Shown here piece by piece: positions 8,573-16,325 of a DNA stretch of 32,022 nucleotides. Each line of letters opens with the position of its first letter. Position 1 is the first letter of the stretch. Origin of the DNA: Clostridium sp. CAG:253 (GTDB lineage Bacteria; Bacillota; Clostridia; Lachnospirales; Lachnospiraceae); the NCBI GenBank assembly GCA_000436755.1, contig FR887325.1, forward strand, positions 52,404 through 84,425, given 5' to 3'. Made by a program: the position numbers and the translations under genes. The notes under the pieces are model-generated. The model ran no database searches. It saw nothing but the letters and a program-made list of their open reading frames with translations, and was not told the DNA's origin.

Positions 8573-8585
8573 TGACCGATGGTCA
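8573..8585. promoter_or_regulatory. Probable TetR operator, site 1
   Basis: The sequence TGACCGATGGTCA is a perfect 5+3+5 palindrome. It lies just downstream of the predicted start of transcription of the MMPL operon, where a bound repressor would block elongation. It shares the pattern TGAC-Y-NNN-R-GTCA with sites 2 and 3. Confidence 0.6.
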
Positions 8586-8599
8586 TTTCTATAATCCAT

Positions 8600-8628
8600 A
8601 TAGTACAGCAAAAATGACCAACAGTCAA
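8600..8628 (-). promoter_or_regulatory. Promoter of the MMPL export operon
   Basis: On the minus strand TTGACT (8623-8628) is followed after exactly 17 bases by TACTAT (8600-8605). It lies about 130 bases before the MMPL start codon. The -35 box is embedded in operator site 2, so repressor and RNA polymerase should compete. Confidence 0.65.
8615..8627. promoter_or_regulatory. Probable TetR operator, site 2 (on the -35 box)
   Basis: TGACCAACAGTCA overlaps the -35 hexamer of the MMPL operon promoter. It is the exact inverse of site 3, and the two together form a 19-bp inverted repeat (8610-8628 and 8637-8655) with an 8-base centre. Confidence 0.6.
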
Positions 8629-8637
8629 TATCAAATT

Positions 8638-8650
8638 TGACTGTTGGTCA
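8638..8650. promoter_or_regulatory. Probable TetR operator, site 3
   Basis: TGACTGTTGGTCA lies just upstream of the -35 box. Its centre is 23 bp from site 2, about two helical turns, which would let two repressor dimers bind on nearly the same face. Confidence 0.6.
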
Positions 8651-8660
8651 TTTTTATCAA

Positions 8661-8679
8661 AAACACACAAAAAGTGTTT
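8661..8679 (-). terminator. Weak hairpin after htpG
   Basis: AAACAC (8661-8666) and GTGTTT (8674-8679) form a 6-bp stem, followed on the minus strand by TTGATAAAAA. It lies 55 bases past the htpG stop. Most of the U-rich part is inside the stem, so it is a weak candidate. Confidence 0.3.
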
Positions 8680-8734
8680 ATTTAAGCTTGTTATTCTATC
8701 AATAAGTCACAAAACTTTCACAATTTAAAATTCT

Positions 8735-10801
8735 TTATTTAGCAAGCAGAAGCATAATCTCATTACTTCTGTTCACGAACTCAGTCATTTCCTCTGCTTT
8801 AAGGGGATGATTTGCGAGCACTGCAAGGTCATAAAGCTGTTTGCAGAACATATCAACATTTTCTGCTTCCTTATTATTAAGAATGTACTGCACAAGTTTA
8901 TTTGAAGAGTTGAGCACAAGTGTCTCTGAGTCTCCAAACATATCCATTCCCATTCCGCCTGTACTGTACATCTTCATCATATCCTGCATACGGCGTGTTT
9001 CCTCTGAAAGTGTAAGCATTGATGATACACTCTCATTTTTAAGCTTCTCAACTTTGACTTCAAGCTTATCTTTTCCAAGTGCTTTCTTAAAGATTTCGCT
9101 AAGTTCCTCAGTTTCTTTCTTGAGTGTCTCCTCGTCAGCATCATCTTTCATTGTATCGTTAAGTCCTGCATCTATACGCTTAAAGCTTACCTTTAAATCA
9201 CCCTGTTCAAGCTGTGATATAAATGCCTGGTCAATATTATGGCTTAATATAACGGCATTTATATTCTGTTCCTTAAACATGTTGACATACTGGCTCTGCT
9301 GCTGCATATCAGTTACATAGTAAACTGTTGTCGGTTCTTCCTCTTTGTCACCGTCCTTATTTTCCTGAGTATTCTCTTTATCTGCATCCTCTGTCTTGGC
9401 ATCCCCATCTTCGTCTGCTTTAACAGCGTCAACATATTCAGGCAATGTAATATACTTGTCATTTAAGTCCTTGAATATAATATAATCTGACATCTTCTCT
9501 CTGAATTTGTCATCTTTTAAGCAGCCGTATTTTATAAATGGACTTATATCTTCCCAATATTTCTCATAATTTTCTTTGTCAACTTTATACATTCCTGAAA
9601 GCTTGTCAGCAACCTTCTTTGTAATATAGTCAGAAATTTTCTTTACAAATCCGTCATTCTGTAATGCACTTCTTGAAACATTAAGCGGAAGGTCAGGACA
9701 GTCAATAACACCTTTAAGAAGCATTAAAAATTCCGGAATTACTTCCTTAATGTTGTCTGCTATAAATACCTGATTGTTGTAAAGTTTTATAACACCCTCA
9801 AGATTATCATACTCTGTATTAACCTTAGGGAAATATAAAATTCCTTTAAGATTAAACGGATAATCCATATTCAAATGAATCCAGAAAAGAGGCTCTTTGT
9901 AGTCATTGAAGACTGATCTGTAAAATTCCTTGTATTCATCATCTGTACAATCGTTTGGATGTTTCATCCAAAGCGGTGTTGTTGTACTGATTGAAACAGG
10001 TCTCTTGTTAATCTTGACCTTTTCCTTGCGTGGAGATACTTCGACAACCTCTTTTTCTCCGTTTTCATTTTCTCTCTCTTCTGTCTTTGCTTCCTCAACA
10101 ATGTTTTCAACTACAACATCATCTTCACGGAGTTCTTCTTTATCTATTGTCTCATATTCCTGCTCGGCTCCTTCTTTTGAAAGGAATATCTCTACAGGCA
10201 TAAATGAACAATATTTTGTAAGAACTTCTCTTACACGGTACTCGTTTGCAAATTCAAGACTGTCCTCTGATAGATAAAGTGTAATAGTTGTTCCAATCTC
10301 TGATTTGTCACCTTCTGACATCTCGAAATTGATACCGCCTTCTGACTCCCAGCGTACAGGCGTCGCACCCTCTTTCCATGATAATGTATCTATTGTAACT
10401 CTGTCAGCTACCATAAATGCAGAATAAAATCCAAGACCAAAGTGTCCGATAATCTGCTCTTCATTTGCCTTATCCTTATATTTTTCAAGGAAATCAGTAG
10501 CTCCTGAGAATGCAACCTGATTTATGTATTCATCAACTTCATCCTCTGTCATACCAAGACCCGTATCTGTAAATGAAATGCTCTTTCCTTCAGTATCAAC
10601 AACGACCTGAATACTTGCCTTATAATCATCAGGTATTGTATACTCTCCCATAATATCAAGTTTTTTAAGTTTTGTGATGGCATCACATCCGTTTGAAACA
10701 AGCTCACGAATGAAAATATCATGGTCTGAATAAAGCCATTTCTTTATAATCGGAAACATATTTTCTGATTCAATTGATAAACTGCCTTTTCTGCTCTGCA
10801 T
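8735..10801 (-). CDS. htpG: Hsp90-family chaperone HtpG
   Basis: A 688-residue cytosolic ATP-driven chaperone. The N-terminal GHKL ATPase domain shows the N box (ELVSNGCDAITKL), FTDTGLGM and GHFGLGFYSAFM. The middle domain has FWIHLNMDYPFNLKGILYFP and the conserved catalytic-loop region LPLNVSRSALQ. The C-terminal dimerisation domain closes the protein. It is longer than many bacterial HtpG proteins (about 620-640) because of a charged linker at about 230-260 and an acidic insert at about 459-489 (rich in D, E, K). The start ATG follows AAAGGAGAG at good spacing. It is a single-gene unit: its promoter is flanked by two CIRCE elements and a weak hairpin follows the stop. It should therefore be heat-induced through HrcA. 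Confidence 0.97.
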   Translation of the reverse strand: MQSRKGSLSIESENMFPIIKKWLYSDHDIFIRELVSNGCDAITKLKKLDIMGEYTIPDDYKASIQVVVDTEGKSISFTDTGLGMTEDEVDEYINQVAFSGATDFLEKYKDKANEEQIIGHFGLGFYSAFMVADRVTIDTLSWKEGATPVRWESEGGINFEMSEGDKSEIGTTITLYLSEDSLEFANEYRVREVLTKYCSFMPVEIFLSKEGAEQEYETIDKEELREDDVVVENIVEEAKTEERENENGEKEVVEVSPRKEKVKINKRPVSISTTTPLWMKHPNDCTDDEYKEFYRSVFNDYKEPLFWIHLNMDYPFNLKGILYFPKVNTEYDNLEGVIKLYNNQVFIADNIKEVIPEFLMLLKGVIDCPDLPLNVSRSALQNDGFVKKISDYITKKVADKLSGMYKVDKENYEKYWEDISPFIKYGCLKDDKFREKMSDYIIFKDLNDKYITLPEYVDAVKADEDGDAKTEDADKENTQENKDGDKEEEPTTVYYVTDMQQQSQYVNMFKEQNINAVILSHNIDQAFISQLEQGDLKVSFKRIDAGLNDTMKDDADEETLKKETEELSEIFKKALGKDKLEVKVEKLKNESVSSMLTLSEETRRMQDMMKMYSTGGMGMDMFGDSETLVLNSSNKLVQYILNNKEAENVDMFCKQLYDLAVLANHPLKAEEMTEFVNRSNEIMLLLAK

Positions 10802-10904
10802 AATAAAATCTCTCCTTTACTCACATAATCTTTAAAATATTATCTGTCCCTTTTGTCACTGTCTTTAAAGGACTATCATTTACATATTTAAATTCAGTTA
10901 GTAG

Positions 10905-10931
10905 TTAGCAATCATCATTATAGACTGCTAA
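10905..10931. promoter_or_regulatory. Imperfect CIRCE element (HrcA operator), downstream copy
   Basis: The plus strand reads TTAGCAATC, nine bases, then GACTGCTAA. Compared with the CIRCE consensus TTAGCACTC-N9-GAGTGCTAA it has one change per arm while keeping the N9 spacing and both TTAGCA/TGCTAA ends. It lies just downstream of the expected transcription start of htpG, the usual CIRCE position. Confidence 0.75.
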
Positions 10932-10948
10932 CAATTCTCACAATGAGT

Positions 10949-10977
10949 ATAATAATACGGGTATCAAAAAATGTCAA
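10949..10977 (-). promoter_or_regulatory. Sigma-A promoter of htpG
   Basis: On the minus strand a consensus TTGACA (10972-10977) is followed after 17 bases by TATTAT (10949-10954). Transcription should begin near 10942, which gives a 5' leader of about 140 bases that contains the second CIRCE copy. Confidence 0.8.
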
Positions 10978-10984
10978 GACAAAA

Positions 10985-11011
10985 TTAGCACTCTTTTTAA
11001 AAGAGTGCTAA
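10985..11011. promoter_or_regulatory. Perfect CIRCE element (HrcA operator), upstream copy
   Basis: TTAGCACTC, nine bases, GAGTGCTAA matches the CIRCE consensus in all 18 defined positions. It ends 7 bases upstream of the htpG -35 box. On the minus strand the same hairpin lies 26 bases past the esterase stop and is followed by TTTTG, so it may also serve as the terminator of that gene. Confidence 0.92.
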
Positions 11012-11037
11012 TTTTTTATAATTTTTATTCTATTATA

Positions 11038-13077
11038 TTATAATAATGTTGTAACTTCTCCGATAACTTTCTCGCCACCGTTTCCGTCCGCATCATATGC
11101 CGTTACCGCATATTCATATGTCTTGCCCGACTCTGCGAAAATGTCATTATATGACTGAGCTGTCTTCTTATCAAGCCTTGCAATATATGACCACTTTTTA
11201 GTTCCTTTCTCTCTCCTGTAAACATTACAGTAAGATGTATAGGAATTTGCTTTCCAGCTTATCTTTACACCATCTTCATCAGCATAAAGTTCCTTTATTG
11301 GTGCTGTTGAATTTTTTGAATATACCGTAAATTTCTTTTTTGTTTTTCCTACTGAAAACAAAAGTTTAGCGTTAAAGACTTTATTTTCTTTAAATTTTAC
11401 TTTCCATTTGTCATATGATATTACTTCATGTTTCCTCTGAATGGCAAGTTTCTTTGACTTCCATGCCGGGAATACCTTTACAACAACATTCATATTTTTA
11501 ACGGCTGTTCTGTTTATTGAACTTATGTCTTTATATCCGTCTTTTCCAACAACCTTAATTTTTGTTGTTGCCGACGGTCTGCTCGCATATCCTAAAGCAT
11601 AACATATGTTGTTTGCCGCATCTCTTCCGAGTTCATTGTACGCAAGCTGTGTGTAATGTATCGTACTGTGGATCTGACTGAGAGATGTTGGCAGTTTTAA
11701 TGAGCCTTTTCTTGTTTTATTCTGCTGTGTATATTTTGCATCCTTGCCATATTTATTTTTAAAATAACTCTTTACTGAACTGTTGTTAAGCCATACTTCC
11801 GACAACTGGCTTGCAAGGAATATGTCTTTATATGCATTTTTACTTGAATTGCACATATAATACTGAGCTTTTCTAGGTCCTGTAAGTTCAAGGTCTGCAA
11901 GTGAAGTAGGTTTTCTATGTGACCTTACCATCAATATTCCTGCAAACTCAAGACTTTTATGAACATACTTATAACTGGCAGCCTTGCTTCCTCTAAGCTG
12001 TGTTTTAAATGCTCTATGCATTTTAATAAAGTAATTGAGATAATCTCCCGCATTCATCTTGAAATCCTGTTCACCCTGAAGCCAAAAGTATCCTTTATGG
12101 CTCAACGTATAATGTCCGGCTTTTATCTCTTTGTTTAAGGTTCTCTCACATGCCTTGTATAACGCAACTGCCTGCCAGAAGTTATTATCGGCACCTTTCT
12201 TAGGAAGCCATGTTGTAATTGAACTTCCTCCATGTGCCGCATTCACAACCCAGACTTTCTCTTTAAGCTTTTTGACCCACTGATCAGCCAAAGCACTGTC
12301 TATGCCTGACTTTCCGGAAGCTGTTGCAGTTGCAGTAAGATTGTTTGTCCTGCACCACTGATTTTGTGAACTGTTGTCTGTAAGTGTATTAGGTACAAAC
12401 TTGGATGCATTTTTCACTGAAAGAGGTGAAGAAGCTGTTGACCAGTTTCCGACATTTGCATAATGGCTTCTGCATGAAGGTCCATATGTGCTGTATACTT
12501 TTCCGGCATAATTTAATATCGTGTTGTTTGTATATTCAGCCTTTGACTTATCGTCACTGTGGCTTCCCTCCATATTACTCTGTCCCACAAGTAATAAAAG
12601 ACTTATCTTTGCCGGCTTTACATTTATGCCATATGTAGTTCCGTCAACAAGCTCAACAACTGCTTTTCCACAACCAACAGCAAAAACTTTCTTTTTATTG
12701 CTGTTAGCAACACTTATAACTTTTGTATCTTTTTTTCCTGTTTTAACATTTGTTGATGTCACACTTTCAGTTGCAACTCTTCTTACTTCCTTTGAAAAAG
12801 TATATCTGTCATCATACTTTAACTGAAGCTTCTTCTTTGTTTTTTCATAACTTACAAGCGGCGGAAGTTTAGTAGGTTCCGGCTCCTCAGTTTCACTCGG
12901 CTGCAATGTCTCAGACGGCTGTGCTGTCTCACTTGGTGCTGCCGTAGCCGAAGGTTCCGGCGTACTGACTGCCGCATCATCTTCTGCGGATACAGATAAA
13001 CTGTTGAAACTGTACCCTGCAAAGCCCAACGCGAAACAAATTACTGCCAAACAAAAATATTTTTTTATAAATCTCAT
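11038..13077 (-). CDS. Secreted SASA/GDSL-type carbohydrate acetylesterase
   Basis: A 679-residue exported protein. It has a signal peptide at 1-31, a Pro/Ser/Thr/Glu-rich linker at about 35-72, an Ig-like region at about 75-157, and then the catalytic domain. This carries the family marks of the sialate O-acetylesterase/acetylxylan esterase group (SASA, DUF303): GQSNM with nucleophile S167, a WLQGEQD block at 332-338, and H470/H474 in the closing IHSTIHY segment. Residues about 590-679 look like a fibronectin type III domain. It probably removes acetyl groups from plant or host glycans or from cell-wall sugar at the cell surface. The exact substrate is not visible. It stands alone after leuS, with its own promoter candidate, and the AAAGGGATAGGG stretch serves as its binding site. 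Confidence 0.75.
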   Translation of the reverse strand: MRFIKKYFCLAVICFALGFAGYSFNSLSVSAEDDAAVSTPEPSATAAPSETAQPSETLQPSETEEPEPTKLPPLVSYEKTKKKLQLKYDDRYTFSKEVRRVATESVTSTNVKTGKKDTKVISVANSNKKKVFAVGCGKAVVELVDGTTYGINVKPAKISLLLLVGQSNMEGSHSDDKSKAEYTNNTILNYAGKVYSTYGPSCRSHYANVGNWSTASSPLSVKNASKFVPNTLTDNSSQNQWCRTNNLTATATASGKSGIDSALADQWVKKLKEKVWVVNAAHGGSSITTWLPKKGADNNFWQAVALYKACERTLNKEIKAGHYTLSHKGYFWLQGEQDFKMNAGDYLNYFIKMHRAFKTQLRGSKAASYKYVHKSLEFAGILMVRSHRKPTSLADLELTGPRKAQYYMCNSSKNAYKDIFLASQLSEVWLNNSSVKSYFKNKYGKDAKYTQQNKTRKGSLKLPTSLSQIHSTIHYTQLAYNELGRDAANNICYALGYASRPSATTKIKVVGKDGYKDISSINRTAVKNMNVVVKVFPAWKSKKLAIQRKHEVISYDKWKVKFKENKVFNAKLLFSVGKTKKKFTVYSKNSTAPIKELYADEDGVKISWKANSYTSYCNVYRREKGTKKWSYIARLDKKTAQSYNDIFAESGKTYEYAVTAYDADGNGGEKVIGEVTTLL

Positions 13078-13115
13078 AATAATACTTTTTCCCTATCCCT
13101 TTACTTAAAATACAC

Positions 13116-13157
13116 GAGCCGGATGCAGTTAGAACATACCACATTTTTTCTCGACTC
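13116..13157 (-). other. Inverted repeat in the esterase leader
   Basis: CACGAGCCG and CGACTCGTG can pair over 9 bp with one wobble, enclosing about 29 bases, 30-70 bases before the esterase start codon. No U tract follows. It may be a leader structure or an operator; nothing more can be said. Confidence 0.3.
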
Positions 13158-13214
13158 GTGCTTAATTTATGACCGATATTACATCAGATATCTTATGTTT
13201 TCTGCCATGTGCTT

Positions 13215-13242
13215 ATAATAAATGGCTAATATGTCATTTCAA
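13215..13242 (-). promoter_or_regulatory. Promoter candidate for the esterase gene
   Basis: On the minus strand TTGAAA (13237-13242) is followed after 16 bases by TATTAT (13215-13220), in the 181-base gap between leuS and the esterase gene. The -35 overlaps a small stem (13233-13246, GTCATT/AATGAC) that may act in leuS termination. Confidence 0.4.
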
Positions 13243-13258
13243 TGACTTTTTTGCATTA

Positions 13259-15682
13259 TCATTTTGCTACAATATTTACAATTCTTCCCGGAACGTAAAT
13301 TTCTTTTATGATATTCTTTCCGTCAAGTCTGTCCCCAAGTGCTTCTTTTGCTCTCACAAGAACATCATCTTTAGCATCATCTTTTCCGATTGAAAGTGTA
13401 ACCTTTGTCTTTCCGTTTATCTGAACTGCTATCTCTACAGTTGACTCAACGGTTTTTGCCTCTTCGTACTCAGGCCATGACTGCTCATAAAGTCTTCCAT
13501 TTCCACCTATTATCTCCCAGATTTCCTCTGTAATATGCGGTGCAACAGGATTGAGAAGTGTTATGAGTGTCTTATACTCACCAAGTGTAATACTGTTTTT
13601 CTTATAAAAATCATTTATAAGTGCCATCATTGCAGCAATCGCAGTGTTATATTTAAGATTTTCAAAGTCACTGCTTACTTTCTTTATTGTCTGATGCATT
13701 TTTGTCTCAATGTCTTTTGAATATCCCTCATTGCTCTTGTCAAGCATTGTCTGAAGTTTCCATACTCTGTCAAGGAAACGGCGGCATCCTTTTACACCAT
13801 CGTCAGACCATGATGCACTAAGGTCGAATGCTCCGATAAACATCTCATAAGTACGAAGTGTATCTGCACCATACTCTCTTACAATATCATCAGGATTTAT
13901 AACATTTCCGCGTGATTTACTCATCTTTTCGCCGTTTTCACCGAGAATCATACCATGTGAAGTTCTCTTCTGATATGGTTCCGGAGTAGGTACAACTCCC
14001 TCATCATAAAGGAATTTATGCCAAAAACGTGAATAGAGAAGATGGAGTGTTGTATGCTCCATACCACCGTTGTACCAATCAACAGGAAGCCAATATTTAA
14101 GTGCCTCAGGACTTGCAAGTGCCTCTGTATTATCAGGGTCTGTGTATCTTAAGAAATACCATGATGAACCTGCCCACTGTGGCATTGTATCTGTCTCTCT
14201 CTTTGCAGGACCTCCACAGCAAGGGCATGTTGTGTTTACCCAGTCTGTCATTGCGGCAAGTGGTGACTCTCCGTTGTCAGTAGGCATATAACTGTCTACC
14301 TCAGGAAGTAAAAGCGGAAGTTCACTCTCATCAAGAGGTACATAACCACACTTATCACAATGTACAATCGGAATAGGCTCTCCCCAATATCTCTGTCTTG
14401 AGAATACCCAGTCACGAAGTTTATAATTTACCTTGCGGTTACCAATCTTTTTCTCTGTAAGGAAATCTTTTACCTTTTCCTTAGCTTCTTCAACTGTAAG
14501 TCCTGTGAGGAAACCTGAATTTATCATCTTTCCTGTAGCAACATCAGTAAATGCAGCCTCGTCAATATCTACAGGACCTTCACTTCCCTCTACAACCTGA
14601 ATCATAGGAAGTGAGAATTTCTTTGCAAATTCCCAGTCACGGTCATCATGTGCAGGAACAGCCATAATTGCACCTGTTCCGTATGTCATAAGTACATAAT
14701 CTGATATCCAGATCGGAATCTCAGTATCATTTATAGGATTTATTGCCTTAAGTCCGTCAAGTACAACACCTGTCTTGTCCTTTGCAAGCTCTGTACGCTC
14801 AAAATCAGACTTTCTCGCAGCCATCTCTCTGTATTCCACAATGGCATCCCAGTTTTTGATTTCATCTTTGTATTTGTCAATAATAGGATGCTCAGGCGAT
14901 ACTACCATATATGTTGCACCAAAAAGTGTGTCTGGTCTTGTTGTATAAACACGAAGTTTATCTTCTTTATCCTTAATTCTGAAATCTACTTCTGCACCTT
15001 CTGATCGTCCTATCCAGTTTCTCTGTGAAGTCTTTACTCTCTCGATGTAATCTACATCATTCAGTCCCTCTAAGAGCTTGTCAGCGTAGTTTGTTATCTT
15101 AAGCATCCACTCGCTCTTAACTTTACGAACAACAGGTGAACCACATCTCTCACATACACCGTTTACAACTTCCTCATTGGCAAGTCCTACTTTACAAGAT
15201 GTACACCAGTTGATAGGCATCTCTTTCTTATATGCAAGTCCGGCATTGAAAAGTTTAAGGAATATCCACTGTGTCCACTTATAATAATCAGGGTCAGTTG
15301 TATTTATCTCTCTGTCCCAGTCAAATGAATATCCAAGTGAATGAAGCTGCTCTTTAAATCTTGCAACATTCTTCTTTGTTACTTCCTTTGGATGAACTTT
15401 ATTCTTGATTGCATAGTTTTCAGTTGGAAGACCAAATGCATCCCATCCCATAGGATACAATACATTGTATCCCTGCATTCTGCGCTTTCTTGCTACTATA
15501 TCAAGAGCCGTATATGGACGGGGATGTCCTACATGAAGTCCCTGTCCTGACGGATAAGGGAACTCTACAAGTGCATAAAACTTTGGCTTTGTGTAATCAT
15601 TTTCTGTCTTGAAAGCCTTCTCATCATCCCATATCTTCTGCCATTTCTTTTCCACCGTATGATGGTTATACATCTCTGCCAT
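13259..15682 (-). CDS. leuS: Leucyl-tRNA synthetase
   Basis: An 807-residue class I synthetase that charges tRNA-Leu. The HIGH-type motif is HVGH in [20 protein letters not shown] and the KMSKS loop is [12 protein letters not shown]. Between them lie the zinc-type Cys pairs ([15 protein letters not shown]), the CP1 editing domain with its Thr-rich [12 protein letters not shown] loop, and the [11 protein letters not shown] segment. The C-terminal anticodon-binding and tail domains are complete, so the length is normal. The ATG at 15682 has GAGG five bases upstream; a longer reading begins nine codons earlier without a clear site. It is 44 bases after the PAP2 gene. I looked for a T-box leader (GGGTGGAACCGCG-like) and saw none. 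Confidence 0.97.
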   Translation of the reverse strand: MAEMYNHHTVEKKWQKIWDDEKAFKTENDYTKPKFYALVEFPYPSGQGLHVGHPRPYTALDIVARKRRMQGYNVLYPMGWDAFGLPTENYAIKNKVHPKEVTKKNVARFKEQLHSLGYSFDWDREINTTDPDYYKWTQWIFLKLFNAGLAYKKEMPINWCTSCKVGLANEEVVNGVCERCGSPVVRKVKSEWMLKITNYADKLLEGLNDVDYIERVKTSQRNWIGRSEGAEVDFRIKDKEDKLRVYTTRPDTLFGATYMVVSPEHPIIDKYKDEIKNWDAIVEYREMAARKSDFERTELAKDKTGVVLDGLKAINPINDTEIPIWISDYVLMTYGTGAIMAVPAHDDRDWEFAKKFSLPMIQVVEGSEGPVDIDEAAFTDVATGKMINSGFLTGLTVEEAKEKVKDFLTEKKIGNRKVNYKLRDWVFSRQRYWGEPIPIVHCDKCGYVPLDESELPLLLPEVDSYMPTDNGESPLAAMTDWVNTTCPCCGGPAKRETDTMPQWAGSSWYFLRYTDPDNTEALASPEALKYWLPVDWYNGGMEHTTLHLLYSRFWHKFLYDEGVVPTPEPYQKRTSHGMILGENGEKMSKSRGNVINPDDIVREYGADTLRTYEMFIGAFDLSASWSDDGVKGCRRFLDRVWKLQTMLDKSNEGYSKDIETKMHQTIKKVSSDFENLKYNTAIAAMMALINDFYKKNSITLGEYKTLITLLNPVAPHITEEIWEIIGGNGRLYEQSWPEYEEAKTVESTVEIAVQINGKTKVTLSIGKDDAKDDVLVRAKEALGDRLDGKNIIKEIYVPGRIVNIVAK

Positions 15683-15726
15683 TTCTACCTCATTTCTGCA
15701 TCTAAACAAATGCTAAAATCTATATT

Positions 15727-16227
15727 CTAAATCAAAAAAATAAACATTGCCATGCTGCAAACAAATCCTATAACTGCTCCGGCAGCAACATCTTTAGGAA
15801 AATGTACTCCTGTTATTACTCTTATAACAGCAAGAAACAATCCCATCACCAATATGACAGTTCCCAAAATCTTATTGATCACCCATATTGAACCGCCAAT
15901 AACAAATATCGAAAACACATGACGGCTTGGAAATGAAAGTCCCTTTGTATTTTTATTTATGAGCGGTTTAAATCCATATAATTCATATGGTCTTTTCGCA
16001 TTTATCTTTTCCCTGAATTTACTAAGCAGTACAAAAAATACTGCCGGAACTATAATAAGACCTGCGACAAGCTTATATTCCCTGCTGACAACAAGCCAGC
16101 CTATCTCAACAAAATATAAAAGAGCTGTCAATACCGTAAGTATCTTTCCAAATATATCTATAATTATCGGAATCGCTTTTTTGCTGCCAAGCAGTCCGAT
16201 TATTTTTTCATATGTCTCTTTTTTCAA
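15727..16227 (-). CDS. PAP2-family membrane phosphatase
   Basis: A 166-residue membrane protein with about five hydrophobic helices. It carries the three-part PAP2 active site: K-x6-RP ending at R79-P80 (KINAKRP), PSRH at 100-103, and R-x5-H-x3-D ending at H142 and D146 (GVHFPKD). Such enzymes remove phosphate from lipid substrates such as undecaprenyl diphosphate or phosphatidic acid. No ATG fits. I chose TTG at 16227 because GGAGG lies five bases upstream; a TTG 19 codons earlier (16284) has no site and would add non-conserved residues. It sits between aspS and leuS, and their co-transcription is possible but functionally unexplained. Which lipid it acts on is open. Confidence 0.8.
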   Translation of the reverse strand: MKKETYEKIIGLLGSKKAIPIIIDIFGKILTVLTALLYFVEIGWLVVSREYKLVAGLIIVPAVFFVLLSKFREKINAKRPYELYGFKPLINKNTKGLSFPSRHVFSIFVIGGSIWVINKILGTVILVMGLFLAVIRVITGVHFPKDVAAGAVIGFVCSMAMFIFLI

Positions 16228-16325
16228 AGCATCCTCCGATTTCAGACAGCAGTCCAAAGTTATGGTCTGCTGCCCGCTAAACAATTATTTTTTTAATCAA
16301 TACCTTTTTTTAACGATTGTACAGC

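Noticed and set aside
8610..8655. Perfect 19-bp inverted repeat as a transcription terminator for htpG
   Set aside because: It coincides with the -35 box of the next operon and splits into two 13-bp palindromes that recur a third time, so operators explain it better. A partial terminator role is not excluded.
13078..13258. Small gene or riboswitch in the gap between leuS and the esterase gene
   Set aside because: No open frame with a ribosome site and no recognised riboswitch core was found; only a promoter candidate and weak inverted repeats.
16228..16284. Longer PAP2 protein from the TTG at 16284
   Set aside because: No ribosome binding site precedes it, the added 19 residues are not like the family, and a GGAGG site sits directly before the TTG at 16227.
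15683..16325. T-box leader upstream of leuS or within the aspS-leuS region
   Set aside because: The conserved T-box GGTGGAACC-type core was not found on the minus strand upstream of leuS or aspS.
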